NCBI GenBank assembly: GCA_964462945.1
Contig: CAYWZW010000080.1
Span: forward strand, 1-22,691
Direction of reading: 5' to 3'
From: GCA-020343675 sp964462945
GTDB taxonomy: Bacteria > Planctomycetota > Phycisphaerae > Sedimentisphaerales > Anaerobacaceae
DNA length: 22,691 bases
Shown here: piece by piece, positions 1 to 7,862 of the stretch
Position numbering within the stretch: the stretch's first letter is position 1
How the letters are laid out: each line of letters begins with the position of its first letter
Made by a program: the position numbers and the translations under genes
The notes under the pieces: generated by a model
Database searches by the model: none
The model's input: the letters and a program-made list of their open reading frames with translations, nothing else
Told to the model about the DNA's origin: nothing

Positions 1-52
1 ATGTTGCATCGGACAAACCACTACTCAATCTTTAGGTTTTGTTAGAGTGCCT

Positions 53-68
53 AAGCCATCGTTGGCTT
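53..68. terminator. Short hairpin left of the GH43-like gene
   Basis: A perfect 6-bp stem, AAGCCA and TGGCTT, closes a TCGT loop. It lies about 110 bp past the stop codon of the minus-strand GH43-like gene, in an otherwise gene-free first 179 bases. It could be a weak terminator for that gene or for a gene left of the window. There is no clear T-run on either side, so the role is a guess. Confidence 0.25.
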
Positions 69-179
69 TCTGATAAGACCTACCATTGTCTATATTGTTA
101 CGCATAACATCCGCATCTTTTTCGCTTACGGCAGAAATCATAGCATGGCACGTCGGGCAAGGCAAGTGTGGCTTCAGGT

Positions 180-1229
180 TCAGTCATTCAAACGCCACAT
201 GGTGTGCCAGTGCACTTCGAAGCCTTTGTCGGTGAATGTCACCGGCAGCCAGAGGTAGCGCGAGTCGGGCAGGTCGTTCTGATTCCAGCGGTCGGCCATC
301 AGGATGAACGTGCCGGGCCTTTCAGCCACGGGGAGAAAATACGTGCTCTGGCCGCGGAACGTGACCTCAGCCTGCGGCCCGCGGCAGGGATTCCCCAACT
401 CCTTCCACGGGCCCCATATCGACTCGGCGACCGCCGACCTTGCCTCATTCGGCGCCCAGCCCGTGCAGCCCGATGCCATCAGGTAGTATCGTCCCTGGTG
501 CTTGAATACCGCCGGGGCCTCCATAGACCTACCCTCGAACACACGCACAAAACGCCCCGAGGGCTTGAGGTAATCGTCAGTCAGCAGGGAAATGTGCATC
601 GTGGCATTGTTTTCCGAGGCATGAAAGAGGTACGCCTTTCCATCGTCATCCATGAAGACCGTCATATCCCGGCTCATCGCGCCATCGGGCCGAAAACTGC
701 CAACATACCGAAACGGGCCTTTGGGCGAGTTGCTAATTGCCACTCCGGCGTGCGCCAGGGCATAATCCTGCGAATCCACGTGCATCCACATAACGAATTG
801 TTTTGTGGAGGCGTTGTACAAGACCTTGGGCCGTTCCATGACCTTGCTCTTGTGCAGATCATGGTTGGGATCGTCCTGCACCGCCGGAAGCACGTTGCCC
901 TCGTACTTCCAGTTGTACAGGTCCTTCGACGAATAGCATGAAATCCCTACCGTCTCGACCCGCGTTCCGTCCCAACTTCGGTTACATTCGGGCAGCCATG
1001 TCTTACCGGTCTTGATTTCCCCATACCAGTAATAGACCTTATCGTGGTAGAGAATCCCGCCGCCATGCGCATTGATGGGCGCCCCGCTGGTGTCGGTCCA
1101 GATTTCTCCCGGTTTAAACTGCGTGTGCTTGGCCGGAGCTGCGTATGCCGGGATGCACAAAATATACCAGGCCGTAAGAGCCGCGCTCATCATGCCCATA
1201 GACCATCGTTGATGTTTTATCGTTTTCAT
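180..1229 (-). CDS. Secreted GH43-like (five-bladed beta-propeller) glycoside hydrolase
   Basis: This 349-aa protein probably cleaves a plant or algal polysaccharide outside the cytoplasm. The start at 1229 is preferred over an in-frame ATG three codons upstream because AGGA lies 8 bases before it. The N-terminus has a basic region, a hydrophobic stretch and a likely cleavage site after AYA (near residue 30), so it is a signal peptide. The mature part has repeated blade-like motifs typical of family 43: NAHGGGILYH (residues 53-62), a MERPK motif with Glu132, the strand-turn MTVFMDDDGKAYL and a MEAPAVF motif with Glu237. The usual N-terminal Asp general base is not obvious; NAHGGG occupies that place, as in exo-beta-1,3-galactanase-like subfamilies, where a Gln may act instead. 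Gln286 in GPQAE is a candidate. Substrate is unknown. It lies 78 bp behind the small gene on the same strand. Confidence 0.75.
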   Translation of the reverse strand: MKTIKHQRWSMGMMSAALTAWYILCIPAYAAPAKHTQFKPGEIWTDTSGAPINAHGGGILYHDKVYYWYGEIKTGKTWLPECNRSWDGTRVETVGISCYSSKDLYNWKYEGNVLPAVQDDPNHDLHKSKVMERPKVLYNASTKQFVMWMHVDSQDYALAHAGVAISNSPKGPFRYVGSFRPDGAMSRDMTVFMDDDGKAYLFHASENNATMHISLLTDDYLKPSGRFVRVFEGRSMEAPAVFKHQGRYYLMASGCTGWAPNEARSAVAESIWGPWKELGNPCRGPQAEVTFRGQSTYFLPVAERPGTFILMADRWNQNDLPDSRYLWLPVTFTDKGFEVHWHTMWRLND

Positions 1230-1307
1230 ATTGGCCATCCTGGGTATTTAATGGCTGGCTTTTCTAAGCTCTTTGGCATCTATCAAATCTTGCTCCCTGC
1301 CGCTGGC

Positions 1308-1535
1308 TTATTTCGCCTTTATCCAGTCCGCTTTTCCAAAAGACTCAACAGTTCTTTGAAGTCTGGGCTTGTCAACATGTCCGTGCCTGATCATCAAGTA
1401 ATCCATTATCATATCGAGCGCTGCTTCGAAAATGGCTTGATCCCCTTGCCGCTGCCAGAACTCGATGTCGAAGCGGCCTTCGTTATCGCCGATGCGTTGG
1501 TATGATTCTTTTATATCTCGCATATCATCTCTCAT
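1308..1535 (-). CDS. Small conserved-looking protein of unknown function (75 aa)
   Basis: A 75-codon ORF with a clear ribosome site (GGAAAG 7 bases before ATG). The protein is charged and mostly helical, with a central motif reading FDIEFWQRQGDQAIFEAALD (residues 23-42). That motif resembles short hypothetical proteins often seen next to toxin-antitoxin-like or orphan loci, but I cannot assign a function. There is no signal peptide or membrane segment. It sits between a HAD phosphatase gene and the GH43-like gene on the same strand, with gaps of 140 and 78 bp, so co-transcription is possible but not shown. Codon use is like its neighbours. Confidence 0.6.
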   Translation of the reverse strand: MRDDMRDIKESYQRIGDNEGRFDIEFWQRQGDQAIFEAALDMIMDYLMIRHGHVDKPRLQRTVESFGKADWIKAK

Positions 1536-1675
1536 TAGAGCTTTCCTTTTTTCCTGCTCCTATGATAGAAATCTCTTTTGATTACAGCGTAGATGATAAC
1601 ACGGCGCGCCAGGTAAGTCAAGCAGATCGGCGAAAAAACCGTATCTAATCTGTTCACAGCGACGAACAATGCCTT

Positions 1676-2362
1676 CTACGGCAGCTTATCAATGAGCTTT
1701 TGAATCGTCTTGAGGTCAATCTGTTCGAGAGAATCACAAACTAAATCCGCCTGAGACAGATTTGCTGCGGCGGTGGAGTTTGTCACGGCGATACACTTAG
1801 CGCCGGCGGCTTTGGCGGCCTGTACGCCGCTGGGGGCATCTTCAATGACGACGCAATGAGCAGGCTTGATACCCATTCGGCTCGCGGCCGTGAGAAAAAG
1901 CTCCGGGTCGGGCTTTTTTCTTGTGATTTCACTTCCGGTGACATAAACCATCTTCTGGTAGGGGACTCTTGCCGACTCCAAGATAGCCCGAGACAGCTCA
2001 AGCGTTGCAGATGTCGCAATGGCCAAACGAAAGTCGCGCCTCCGCAATGCCCCGTCAATCAACTCCAGCACGCCCGCAAAGGCAGGCAGCGGTTCTTCCT
2101 GAATCGCTTTTATCAGATACTGCTCTCGCAATTTTGCTGCGGCTATCACGTCCTCGTTTGTCAGCGTCAACCCGTGCGCATCGGCGCCTGCCTTGACGTA
2201 CTTCTCAGCTCCCTTGCCGATGCTGGCATCGAAATCCTCCGGTCTGACCCCGCTCAGGCCGAACATGTCCTCGAAAACTCGGATGGTGGCCTTGGCATTA
2301 ACAGGCTCGGTGTCCGCGATCACGCCGTCAACGTCGAATATCAAACCATACAACTTGTTCAT
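1676..2362 (-). CDS. HAD-superfamily phosphatase / beta-phosphoglucomutase-like hydrolase
   Basis: A cytoplasmic 228-aa haloacid-dehalogenase-type enzyme of subfamily I. It should act on a small phosphorylated metabolite, probably a sugar phosphate, through an aspartyl-phosphate intermediate. Motif I is FDVDGV (Asp10 nucleophile, Asp12), with a helical cap domain following at about residues 16-85. Motif II is the Ser118 region in IATSAT, motif III is Lys150 in RKKPDP, and motif IV is Glu174-Asp175 in VVIEDAPSGV. The motif set and length fit beta-phosphoglucomutase-like or phosphoglycolate-phosphatase-like members. The substrate cannot be read from sequence. The ATG at 2362 is preferred to an upstream in-frame TTG at 2398 because it begins directly at the conserved first strand; no strong ribosome site is present for either. 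Confidence 0.85.
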   Translation of the reverse strand: MNKLYGLIFDVDGVIADTEPVNAKATIRVFEDMFGLSGVRPEDFDASIGKGAEKYVKAGADAHGLTLTNEDVIAAAKLREQYLIKAIQEEPLPAFAGVLELIDGALRRRDFRLAIATSATLELSRAILESARVPYQKMVYVTGSEITRKKPDPELFLTAASRMGIKPAHCVVIEDAPSGVQAAKAAGAKCIAVTNSTAAANLSQADLVCDSLEQIDLKTIQKLIDKLP

Positions 2363-2450
2363 AGCACTTAGCGAATAGTGTACAGCATTTTTTGGCAATT
2401 TTAAGACTTATTTACATTTTCCGTGCTTTGCTGTTGGCTGAAAAACGTTC

Positions 2451-2467
2451 AATTCCGGCACGGAATT
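2451..2467. promoter_or_regulatory. Inverted repeat upstream of the sigma-factor gene
   Basis: AATTCCG and CGGAATT form a perfect 7-bp inverted repeat around GCA, about 90 bp upstream of the ECF sigma-factor start and between two divergent genes. It is followed by a short T-run. It could be an operator for the sigma factor or the divergent HAD gene, or a weak terminator. The sequence alone does not decide. Confidence 0.3.
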
Positions 2468-2552
2468 TGCCTTTTTGTTTAGACTAAAACAGGGCCCGTG
2501 GTTGTATTATATGTGATGAACGATCGTTTTGAATCGAGCGTACCCAACGGCG

Positions 2553-3098
2553 ATGATAGAAGACAAGCTGCTTATCTGGAAGTTGAAGTCGGGCGAGAGA
2601 ACGGCTCTGGCGCGCATCTATGAAAAGTACAAGAATGATCTGCTGCGAATAGCCGCCGGGCTTTCGACCCGGACAAGTATAGCTGAGGACATTGTGCACG
2701 ATGTTTTCGTTTCTCTGGCGCAGTCGCCCGAGAGACTGAAGCTGAGCGGTAATCTGAAAGCTTATCTGGCAACGTGCGTAGCGAATCGCGTCCGGAACAG
2801 CAACCGAGCGGGGCTACGGCAGCAGACGGTGAGCCTCGACGAGGCCGAGCCTGTGCTGCCGGATTCGGACAAGCCCGAGCTGTGGATTATCCGCAGTGAA
2901 GAGCTGGACAACCTGAACAATGCCATGGCACAGCTTCCATATCCTCAGCGAGAGGTCGTCATCCTGCACGTGCAGGGAGGGATGAAGTTCAAGGCAATAG
3001 CAAAATCCCAAAATGTTTCAGTCAATACGGTCCTGAGTCGGTACCGCTATGGATTAGACAAGCTGCGGTCACTGCTCAATGGCGAGGTGGAAAAATGA
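2553..3098 (+). CDS. ECF-type RNA polymerase sigma factor
   Basis: An alternative sigma factor of about 181 aa that would direct RNA polymerase to a small regulon in response to an envelope or extracellular signal. Region 2 lies at residues 10-80, with the conserved AEDIVHDVFVSL helix at 44-55. Region 4 lies at about 125-172, containing LPYPQREVVILH and a helix-turn-helix GMKFKAIAKSQNVSVNTVLSR. There is no region 3, as expected for ECF sigmas. The ATG at 2553 is chosen; an in-frame TTG at 2529 would add eight residues. Its TGA overlaps the ATG of the next gene (ATGA), so the two are translationally coupled. That partner is probably its membrane-bound regulator. Confidence 0.88.
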   Translation: MIEDKLLIWKLKSGERTALARIYEKYKNDLLRIAAGLSTRTSIAEDIVHDVFVSLAQSPERLKLSGNLKAYLATCVANRVRNSNRAGLRQQTVSLDEAEPVLPDSDKPELWIIRSEELDNLNNAMAQLPYPQREVVILHVQGGMKFKAIAKSQNVSVNTVLSRYRYGLDKLRSLLNGEVEK

Positions 3099-3991
3099 GA
3101 CCCGCAGGAAACGTGGAAAAACTAATTAAGAACGTACCCATTCATACAGTTGCAGAGAGGGACAAAGAAGTGCTCAATGATGTCCTGCATGCGTGGGAGA
3201 AATCAAGAGAGGCCCAATCGGCTGCTCCCCAGCCGAATATATGGAGAATCATTATGAAAGGCAATATCGCAAAACTCACAGCGGCAGCCGTAATTGCCGT
3301 CGTGCTTGTGGGCACGTATCAGCTTGGTGGCGCCCGCGCGGCCTTTGCCCAGACGACAAGAGTGGTAATGACCGGACTGGCGGGGCTGAAGGAATTCATC
3401 CTTGACATGAGAACACGGGAGCCGCAGCCGCCAGATTCCGTTCCGCCTGCCGAGCCAGGTAAGCAGAATTCCGACGTTCAAGGCAAACGGCTCTTGGCTA
3501 ATGTCCGCGTATTTTCGGTGGAGGCGGGACAGGAGAATTTGCGGGATTTCTTTGAGCGGGAAGGAATTGAACTTGCCCCGGCGGGAAATAACCCAAATAC
3601 GTGGTACGCCAAACTTGATCCGGGGAAGACCGAGCGGTTCATTGAGTTGACGAACACCGCCGGCGGTATCAAACTCCAATCGTCGCCCAGTGTGATGCTG
3701 CTGGAGGGTCAAGAGGGAACGATCGGGATTATCGGAGGAGAAAAGCAAGACGCCATTGCACTCGCGCTGGTGGGCACCGTCCCGGATAATAGCGGACGTA
3801 TTGAGTTGAGTGTGTCTTTCCTCCATGGGGAAAGGGGCTTCGAGATTCCGAATCTCGAAATCGGAAAAGACGAAGCCGTGTTGTTCCGGCTCGCGGCGAC
3901 AGATCCAACCGGGGAGAAAGATCGAGACAATCCCGACGGAGAAAAGAGCGTCCTGGTCTTAATTCGAACCAAGGTGTTCTCACCTGCCTAA
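3095..3991 (+). CDS. Single-pass membrane protein coupled to the ECF sigma factor (putative anti-sigma-like)
   Basis: A 298-aa protein whose start overlaps the sigma-factor stop. Residues 1-50 are a charged cytoplasmic segment. Residues 58-78 form one hydrophobic membrane helix (LTAAAVIAVVLVGTYQLGG). The remainder (about 85-298) is predicted periplasmic, beginning with a linker and a Pro-rich stretch (109-121). This layout matches membrane anti-sigma factors, but no zinc HxxxCxxC motif and no clear anti-sigma domain are visible. The C-terminal part resembles pieces of secretin-type beta domains: LLANVRVFSVEAG at 133, SSPSVMLLEGQEGTI at 196, and the final strand KSVLVLIRTKVF. That resemblance is a guess from pattern only. 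The role as sensor or anti-sigma is inferred from gene coupling and topology. Confidence 0.6.
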   Translation: MRPAGNVEKLIKNVPIHTVAERDKEVLNDVLHAWEKSREAQSAAPQPNIWRIIMKGNIAKLTAAAVIAVVLVGTYQLGGARAAFAQTTRVVMTGLAGLKEFILDMRTREPQPPDSVPPAEPGKQNSDVQGKRLLANVRVFSVEAGQENLRDFFEREGIELAPAGNNPNTWYAKLDPGKTERFIELTNTAGGIKLQSSPSVMLLEGQEGTIGIIGGEKQDAIALALVGTVPDNSGRIELSVSFLHGERGFEIPNLEIGKDEAVLFRLAATDPTGEKDRDNPDGEKSVLVLIRTKVFSPA

Positions 3992-4021
3992 AAGACAAGG
4001 GTAAAGTCCAGTCAATATCTC

Positions 4022-4049
4022 AAGGCCGGGCCGGTCTCGCTCGGCCTTT
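4022..4049 (+). terminator. Hairpin terminator after the sigma-factor pair
   Basis: AAGGCCG and CGGCCTT form a perfect 7-bp stem with a 13-base loop, 31 bp after the stop of the membrane protein gene. The second arm runs into TTTCC and a T-rich stretch. It would separate the sigma-factor operon from the methyltransferase gene. Confidence 0.55.
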
Positions 4050-4250
4050 CCTATTTGTTCCTGAGGGCGATAGTGTTTCTGCGCCTCGCGGAACAGAATC
4101 CCGCTGTGAAAATCCACGTTTGTTTATGTCAAAGTCCCCATTGTAGTCGTCATAATATTGACGGTTATCGGCTTCGAGATTGTTGCGCGGCTCCGCAGGC
4201 CACAAAAGTAATGGTTACTATGCCGTACATGGTTCTGGGGTACTGAGGCT

Positions 4251-5246
4251 ATGGAAGAGCGTTTCAAGCTGGAAACGGAGCGCCTGACAAAATCATGGAT
4301 GCGACACGGCCGGGATACACTGCGAAACTATCTCGTTCAGGATGTGCAAAACCCACGCATCAATATACAAAGTATCCTCACACGGCACTTTCTCATCGAG
4401 CGCCTGTTCGGACGGAACTTCGAGGTGCTAATGGAGCAGGAACTGCGGTTCAGCCTGGTGATCAACTGGCTGCTCGGACTCCTTAAGAGGCCGGTTCGTG
4501 CGGGGCAATTGCAGGCGGCACTTCGCGCTCTTCTGGCGGGAGAAGAGCTGGCTGAGGGGCTGCAAATCCCTTCGTACGTATCAGAGACTTTTGCTGCTCT
4601 GGCGCTGCCGAACTACATCTGTGATTTGCTCAATTGGGCGCCGGTTGAGACGACGAATGCTCCAATCCCGCAGTACCTCATGTCAACTTTTCAAGTGGTT
4701 TGGCGTGAGGTGTTGGTCGATGAACAGCGCAAGAGCATCTCCGTGCTGGAGCCGGCGTGCGGCTCGGCCAACGACTACCGGTTCCTCGAAGCCTTCGGCA
4801 TCGCCCGGTTGCTTGACTACACGGGATTCGACCTGTGCGAAAAGAACATCCACAACGCCAGACAGATGTTCCCGCTCGCACGGTTCAAAGTGGGCAACGC
4901 GCTTGAGATTGAGGCCGAGGATGGAGCGTTCGATTACTGCTTCCTACACGATTTGTTCGAGCATCTGTCGGTCCAGGCGATGGAAATCGCGGTCGCAGAG
5001 GTATGCCGCGTCACGCGGAAGGGCATCTGCACCGGATTTTTCAACATGTACGACGGCGATGAGCATATCATCAGGGCCGTTGACGATTATCACTGGAACA
5101 CCCTGAGCATGGCCAGGACAAGGGCGCTTTTCGAGCGGCACGGCTTCGCGGCGGAGGTGATCCACATTGGCACGTTTCTGCGATCAAAGTTCGGCTGCGG
5201 CGATACCCACAACAAGAATGCCTACACATTCCTCATCAGCCGGTAA
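4251..5246 (+). CDS. Class I SAM-dependent methyltransferase of unknown substrate
   Basis: A soluble 331-aa protein. The N-terminal 160 residues are helical and not recognised. The Rossmann-type methyltransferase core starts at about 163, with motif I VLEPACGSAN (165-174), the acidic end of strand 2 at Asp194 (GFDLCEKNI), a GNAL motif (215-218) and motif IV FDYCFLHDLFEHLS (227-240). The HDLFEHL motif recalls methyltransferases that modify small molecules or lipids, such as the UbiE/COQ5 group. The long N-terminal extension is unusual for those. The start at 4251 follows a short GAGG; no better upstream start is visible. It is bounded by a terminator on the left and a new promoter on the right, so it looks monocistronic. 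Confidence 0.75.
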   Translation: MEERFKLETERLTKSWMRHGRDTLRNYLVQDVQNPRINIQSILTRHFLIERLFGRNFEVLMEQELRFSLVINWLLGLLKRPVRAGQLQAALRALLAGEELAEGLQIPSYVSETFAALALPNYICDLLNWAPVETTNAPIPQYLMSTFQVVWREVLVDEQRKSISVLEPACGSANDYRFLEAFGIARLLDYTGFDLCEKNIHNARQMFPLARFKVGNALEIEAEDGAFDYCFLHDLFEHLSVQAMEIAVAEVCRVTRKGICTGFFNMYDGDEHIIRAVDDYHWNTLSMARTRALFERHGFAAEVIHIGTFLRSKFGCGDTHNKNAYTFLISR

Positions 5247-5309
5247 CGCCGGGTTCGCAGCGCGGCCTGCGCTGGTCCCGCATGGGCCTGGGCTCGGCGG
5301 ATTTTGCAG

Positions 5310-5338
5310 TTGAAGGCGGGCCCGTTTACTGGTAGAAT
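5310..5338 (+). promoter_or_regulatory. Sigma70-type promoter of the M16/sulfatase operon
   Basis: A -35 box TTGAAG (5310-5315) and a -10 box TAGAAT (5333-5338) are separated by exactly 17 bases. They lie 39 bp before the ATG of the first M16 gene and just after the methyltransferase gene. This is the only well-placed promoter seen ahead of the five closely spaced plus-strand genes. It is a pattern match only. Confidence 0.5.
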
Positions 5339-5376
5339 CCGGCCTCGTTTTTGAGGATTTTTGATGGAACCGACCA

Positions 5377-6609
5377 ATGACAGAGAAGTTTGACAGGCAC
5401 GCCCTGGAAAATGGGATGGTCCTTCTCGGCGAGCCGATGGACGCGGTTGAGTCGGCGGCCTTCGACTTTATGCTGCCGGCAGGAGAGGCCCGCCTGCCCG
5501 AGGGGTGCTGCGGGGCCGGCAGCGTCATTGCCGACTGGATCTTCAGAGGGGCCGGCGACAGGGACAGCAGGCAGTTGAGCGATGCGCTCGATGGACTCGG
5601 ATTGGTACGCGGCCGGTCGGTCGGCATCTCTCACGTAAACGTTGGTGCTGCGTTGGAAGCCGGCAACCTGGCGCAGGCGTTGGATTTGCACGCGGATATT
5701 ATACTCGAGCCCAGCCTCGAAGAGGATCAATTTGAATTGGCCAGGCAACTGGCGGTTGACGACGTGCTGTCTTTGGACGATGACCCTCGGCAGAAAGTGA
5801 TGCTCAAGCTGCGGGAGCAGTTTTATCCCAGTCCGCTGGGGCGCAACACGGTAGGTGAAGTGCCGGCGTTGAAGGCCCTGACGGCCGAGGTGTCGAGGCA
5901 GATCATCCGGGACAGATTCAATCTCTCGCAGACGGTTTTCTCGGTGGCGGGAAAATACGACTTCGACGCGGTGTGCCGGCAAATGGAGGGATTGTTTGAG
6001 ACTGAGCGGCGAGAAAGCAGCAAAGCGGTGACGTTGGGTCCGAGAGCGGGCGGGTACACACACCTGTACAACGAGGGCGCCCAGGTCCATATCGGTCTGA
6101 TGACTGAAACAGTCACGCCAACTGACGAGGACTACTACAATGCCCGAGTGGCGATCTCGGTTCTCTCCGGCGGGATGAGCGCCCGGTTGTTTACGGAGGT
6201 CAGAGAAAAGCGAGGGCTGTGCTACGCCATTGGAGCACGATATCACGGCCTGAAAGAAGCAGCCGGTGTTATATGCTACGCAGGCACGACGCCGGATAAA
6301 GCACAGGAAACGCTCGATTGTGTCATGGGCGAATTTCGCCGGCTCAGCGAAGGAATTAACGAAGAGGAAATCGCGCGGGCCAAAGTGGGCCTCAAGAGCG
6401 CACTGATCCTCCAGAGCGAATCCTCCAGCAGCCGGGCCGGCGCCATTGGAAGCGATTACTACCTGTTAGGCAGAGTTCGGGGCTTGGATGAAATCAAGGA
6501 CAAAATCGAGCAGACGACGGCCGATTCGGTCCTGGAGTTCCTGCGAAGCCATCAGTTCAAGGACTTCACGGTAGTGACGATAGGCCCGAAGGAAGTGACG
6601 GTGCAATAG
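5377..6609 (+). CDS. M16-family peptidase homologue without zinc site (non-catalytic subunit)
   Basis: A 410-aa protein with the two-lobed M16B fold. The place of the HxxEH zinc motif is occupied by GAGSVIADWIFRGAG (46-60), so both His ligands and the catalytic Glu are gone. The C-terminal lobe keeps the family's substrate-binding motif intact: LSGGMSARLFTEVREKRGLCYAIGA (263-287), with Arg276 and Tyr283. This is the pattern of non-catalytic partners in heterodimeric M16B proteases, such as the mitochondrial processing peptidase alpha subunit. The next gene, 8 bp downstream, has the complementary pattern. There is no signal peptide. The start is fixed by an in-frame stop just upstream. A ten-codon ORF (5364-5393) with a better ribosome site (GAGGA) overlaps it in another frame and could affect initiation. 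Confidence 0.85.
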   Translation: MTEKFDRHALENGMVLLGEPMDAVESAAFDFMLPAGEARLPEGCCGAGSVIADWIFRGAGDRDSRQLSDALDGLGLVRGRSVGISHVNVGAALEAGNLAQALDLHADIILEPSLEEDQFELARQLAVDDVLSLDDDPRQKVMLKLREQFYPSPLGRNTVGEVPALKALTAEVSRQIIRDRFNLSQTVFSVAGKYDFDAVCRQMEGLFETERRESSKAVTLGPRAGGYTHLYNEGAQVHIGLMTETVTPTDEDYYNARVAISVLSGGMSARLFTEVREKRGLCYAIGARYHGLKEAAGVICYAGTTPDKAQETLDCVMGEFRRLSEGINEEEIARAKVGLKSALILQSESSSSRAGAIGSDYYLLGRVRGLDEIKDKIEQTTADSVLEFLRSHQFKDFTVVTIGPKEVTVQ

Positions 6610-6617
6610 GACGACGC

Positions 6618-7844
6618 ATGGAATTTAAGAGCGAGAAATTACCGAACGGCCTTATGGTCATTGGGGAGACGAACAAGTCCGCCAAATCTGCGGCGGTCGG
6701 TTTTTTTGTCAGGACCGGCTCTCGCGACGAAGACGAACAGATCAACGGCGTGTCCCATTTCCTGGAACACATGCTGTTCAAAGGCACGCAGAAGCTCACG
6801 GCGCTCGAAGTGAATGAGGCGTTTGACAGAACCGGGGCACAATTCAATGCTTTTACGAGCGAGGAAAACACGGTTTATTATGCCGCCGTCCTTCCCGAGT
6901 ATTTGACTGAGGTGACGCGGTTGTGGGCGGAGCTGATGAGGCCGGCCTTGAGAGACGAAGATTTCAATATTGAGAAGAACGTCATCAAAGAAGAAATTGC
7001 CATGTACAAGGACCTGCCGAGCTTTGACGTGATGGAGCGGTGCAGAACTTTGCACTTCGACGGCCATCCGTGCGGGAACAGCGTTCTGGGCAGCGAAGAA
7101 AGCATCGACGGGTTAACCGCTGAGCGGATGCGGGACTATTTCGCAAGGCGTTACTCGCCGAACAATATGGTCCTGGCCTGTGCGGGTAATTTTGATTGGG
7201 ACCAGTTCTGCTCGTTAGCGGCGGATTCGTGCGCCGGGTGGCAAAAGCAAAGTGTCGAAAGAAAACTTGAGGACTGTGAGGGCAGCAGGAAGAAAGAGCG
7301 AATCGGCAAGGCAAATCTGGCTCGCGAGCATATATGCCTGATGAGTGCCGGCGTCTCCGCTCAGGACCCCAGGCGATTTGCGGCTTCGCTGCTGGGCACA
7401 ATCATCGGCGACGACGTCGGGTCGCGGTTCTTCTGGGAGCTGGTGGACAAAGCGCTGGCCGAAGCGGCGACGATGCAATTCGGAGCGATGGACGGCACGG
7501 GGGCCTTTTGCAGCTATATCCGCTGCAGCAGCGAGAATGTCGCGAAAGTGCTCGATACCGTCGGACACATTCTCGAAAATTTGGCCGGGGACGGCGTTAC
7601 GGAAGAAGAATTGAGGGCGGCAAAGAACAAAGTGTTGAGCGAGCTGGTCATCAAGAACGAACTGCCCATGGGTCGGCTGGTGGACCTGGGTTTCAACTGG
7701 ATATACCTAAAACAGTATCGTACGATTGAAGACGATGTCAACCAGATCAAAGCTGTTACGGTTGATGATATTCATTCGTTGATAGGGCAGTTTAGCCCAT
7801 GCGATTTTACACAACTGCGTTTGGGACCCGCACGAAACAGTTGA
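6618..7844 (+). CDS. M16-family zinc metallopeptidase (catalytic subunit)
   Basis: A 408-aa M16B peptidase with the inverted zinc motif HFLEH (His47, Glu50 as base, His51) and the distal zinc ligand Glu126 in VIKEEI, 75 residues later. The N-terminal lobe has the usual flow, including RTGSRDE and FNAFTSEENTVYY. The C-terminal lobe motif is degenerate: SRFFWELVDKALAEA (269-283) has Val276 and Ala283 where active homodimers have Arg and Tyr. It therefore likely needs the preceding protein to complete the substrate site and would work as a heterodimer on peptides. AGGA lies 6 bases before the ATG, and the gap to the previous gene is 8 bp. It has no signal peptide. Substrate is unknown; candidates are exported peptides or protein precursors. 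Confidence 0.9.
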   Translation: MEFKSEKLPNGLMVIGETNKSAKSAAVGFFVRTGSRDEDEQINGVSHFLEHMLFKGTQKLTALEVNEAFDRTGAQFNAFTSEENTVYYAAVLPEYLTEVTRLWAELMRPALRDEDFNIEKNVIKEEIAMYKDLPSFDVMERCRTLHFDGHPCGNSVLGSEESIDGLTAERMRDYFARRYSPNNMVLACAGNFDWDQFCSLAADSCAGWQKQSVERKLEDCEGSRKKERIGKANLAREHICLMSAGVSAQDPRRFAASLLGTIIGDDVGSRFFWELVDKALAEAATMQFGAMDGTGAFCSYIRCSSENVAKVLDTVGHILENLAGDGVTEEELRAAKNKVLSELVIKNELPMGRLVDLGFNWIYLKQYRTIEDDVNQIKAVTVDDIHSLIGQFSPCDFTQLRLGPARNS

Positions 7845-7862
7845 TAATAGAGAGGCAGGGAC

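Noticed and set aside
3203..3826. 207-codon minus-strand ORF under the membrane protein
   Set aside because: It is antisense to a gene translationally coupled to the sigma factor and shows no motif or ribosome site.
4055..4246. 63-codon plus-strand ORF before the methyltransferase
   Set aside because: It lies just after the terminator, has no ribosome site and no recognisable protein features.
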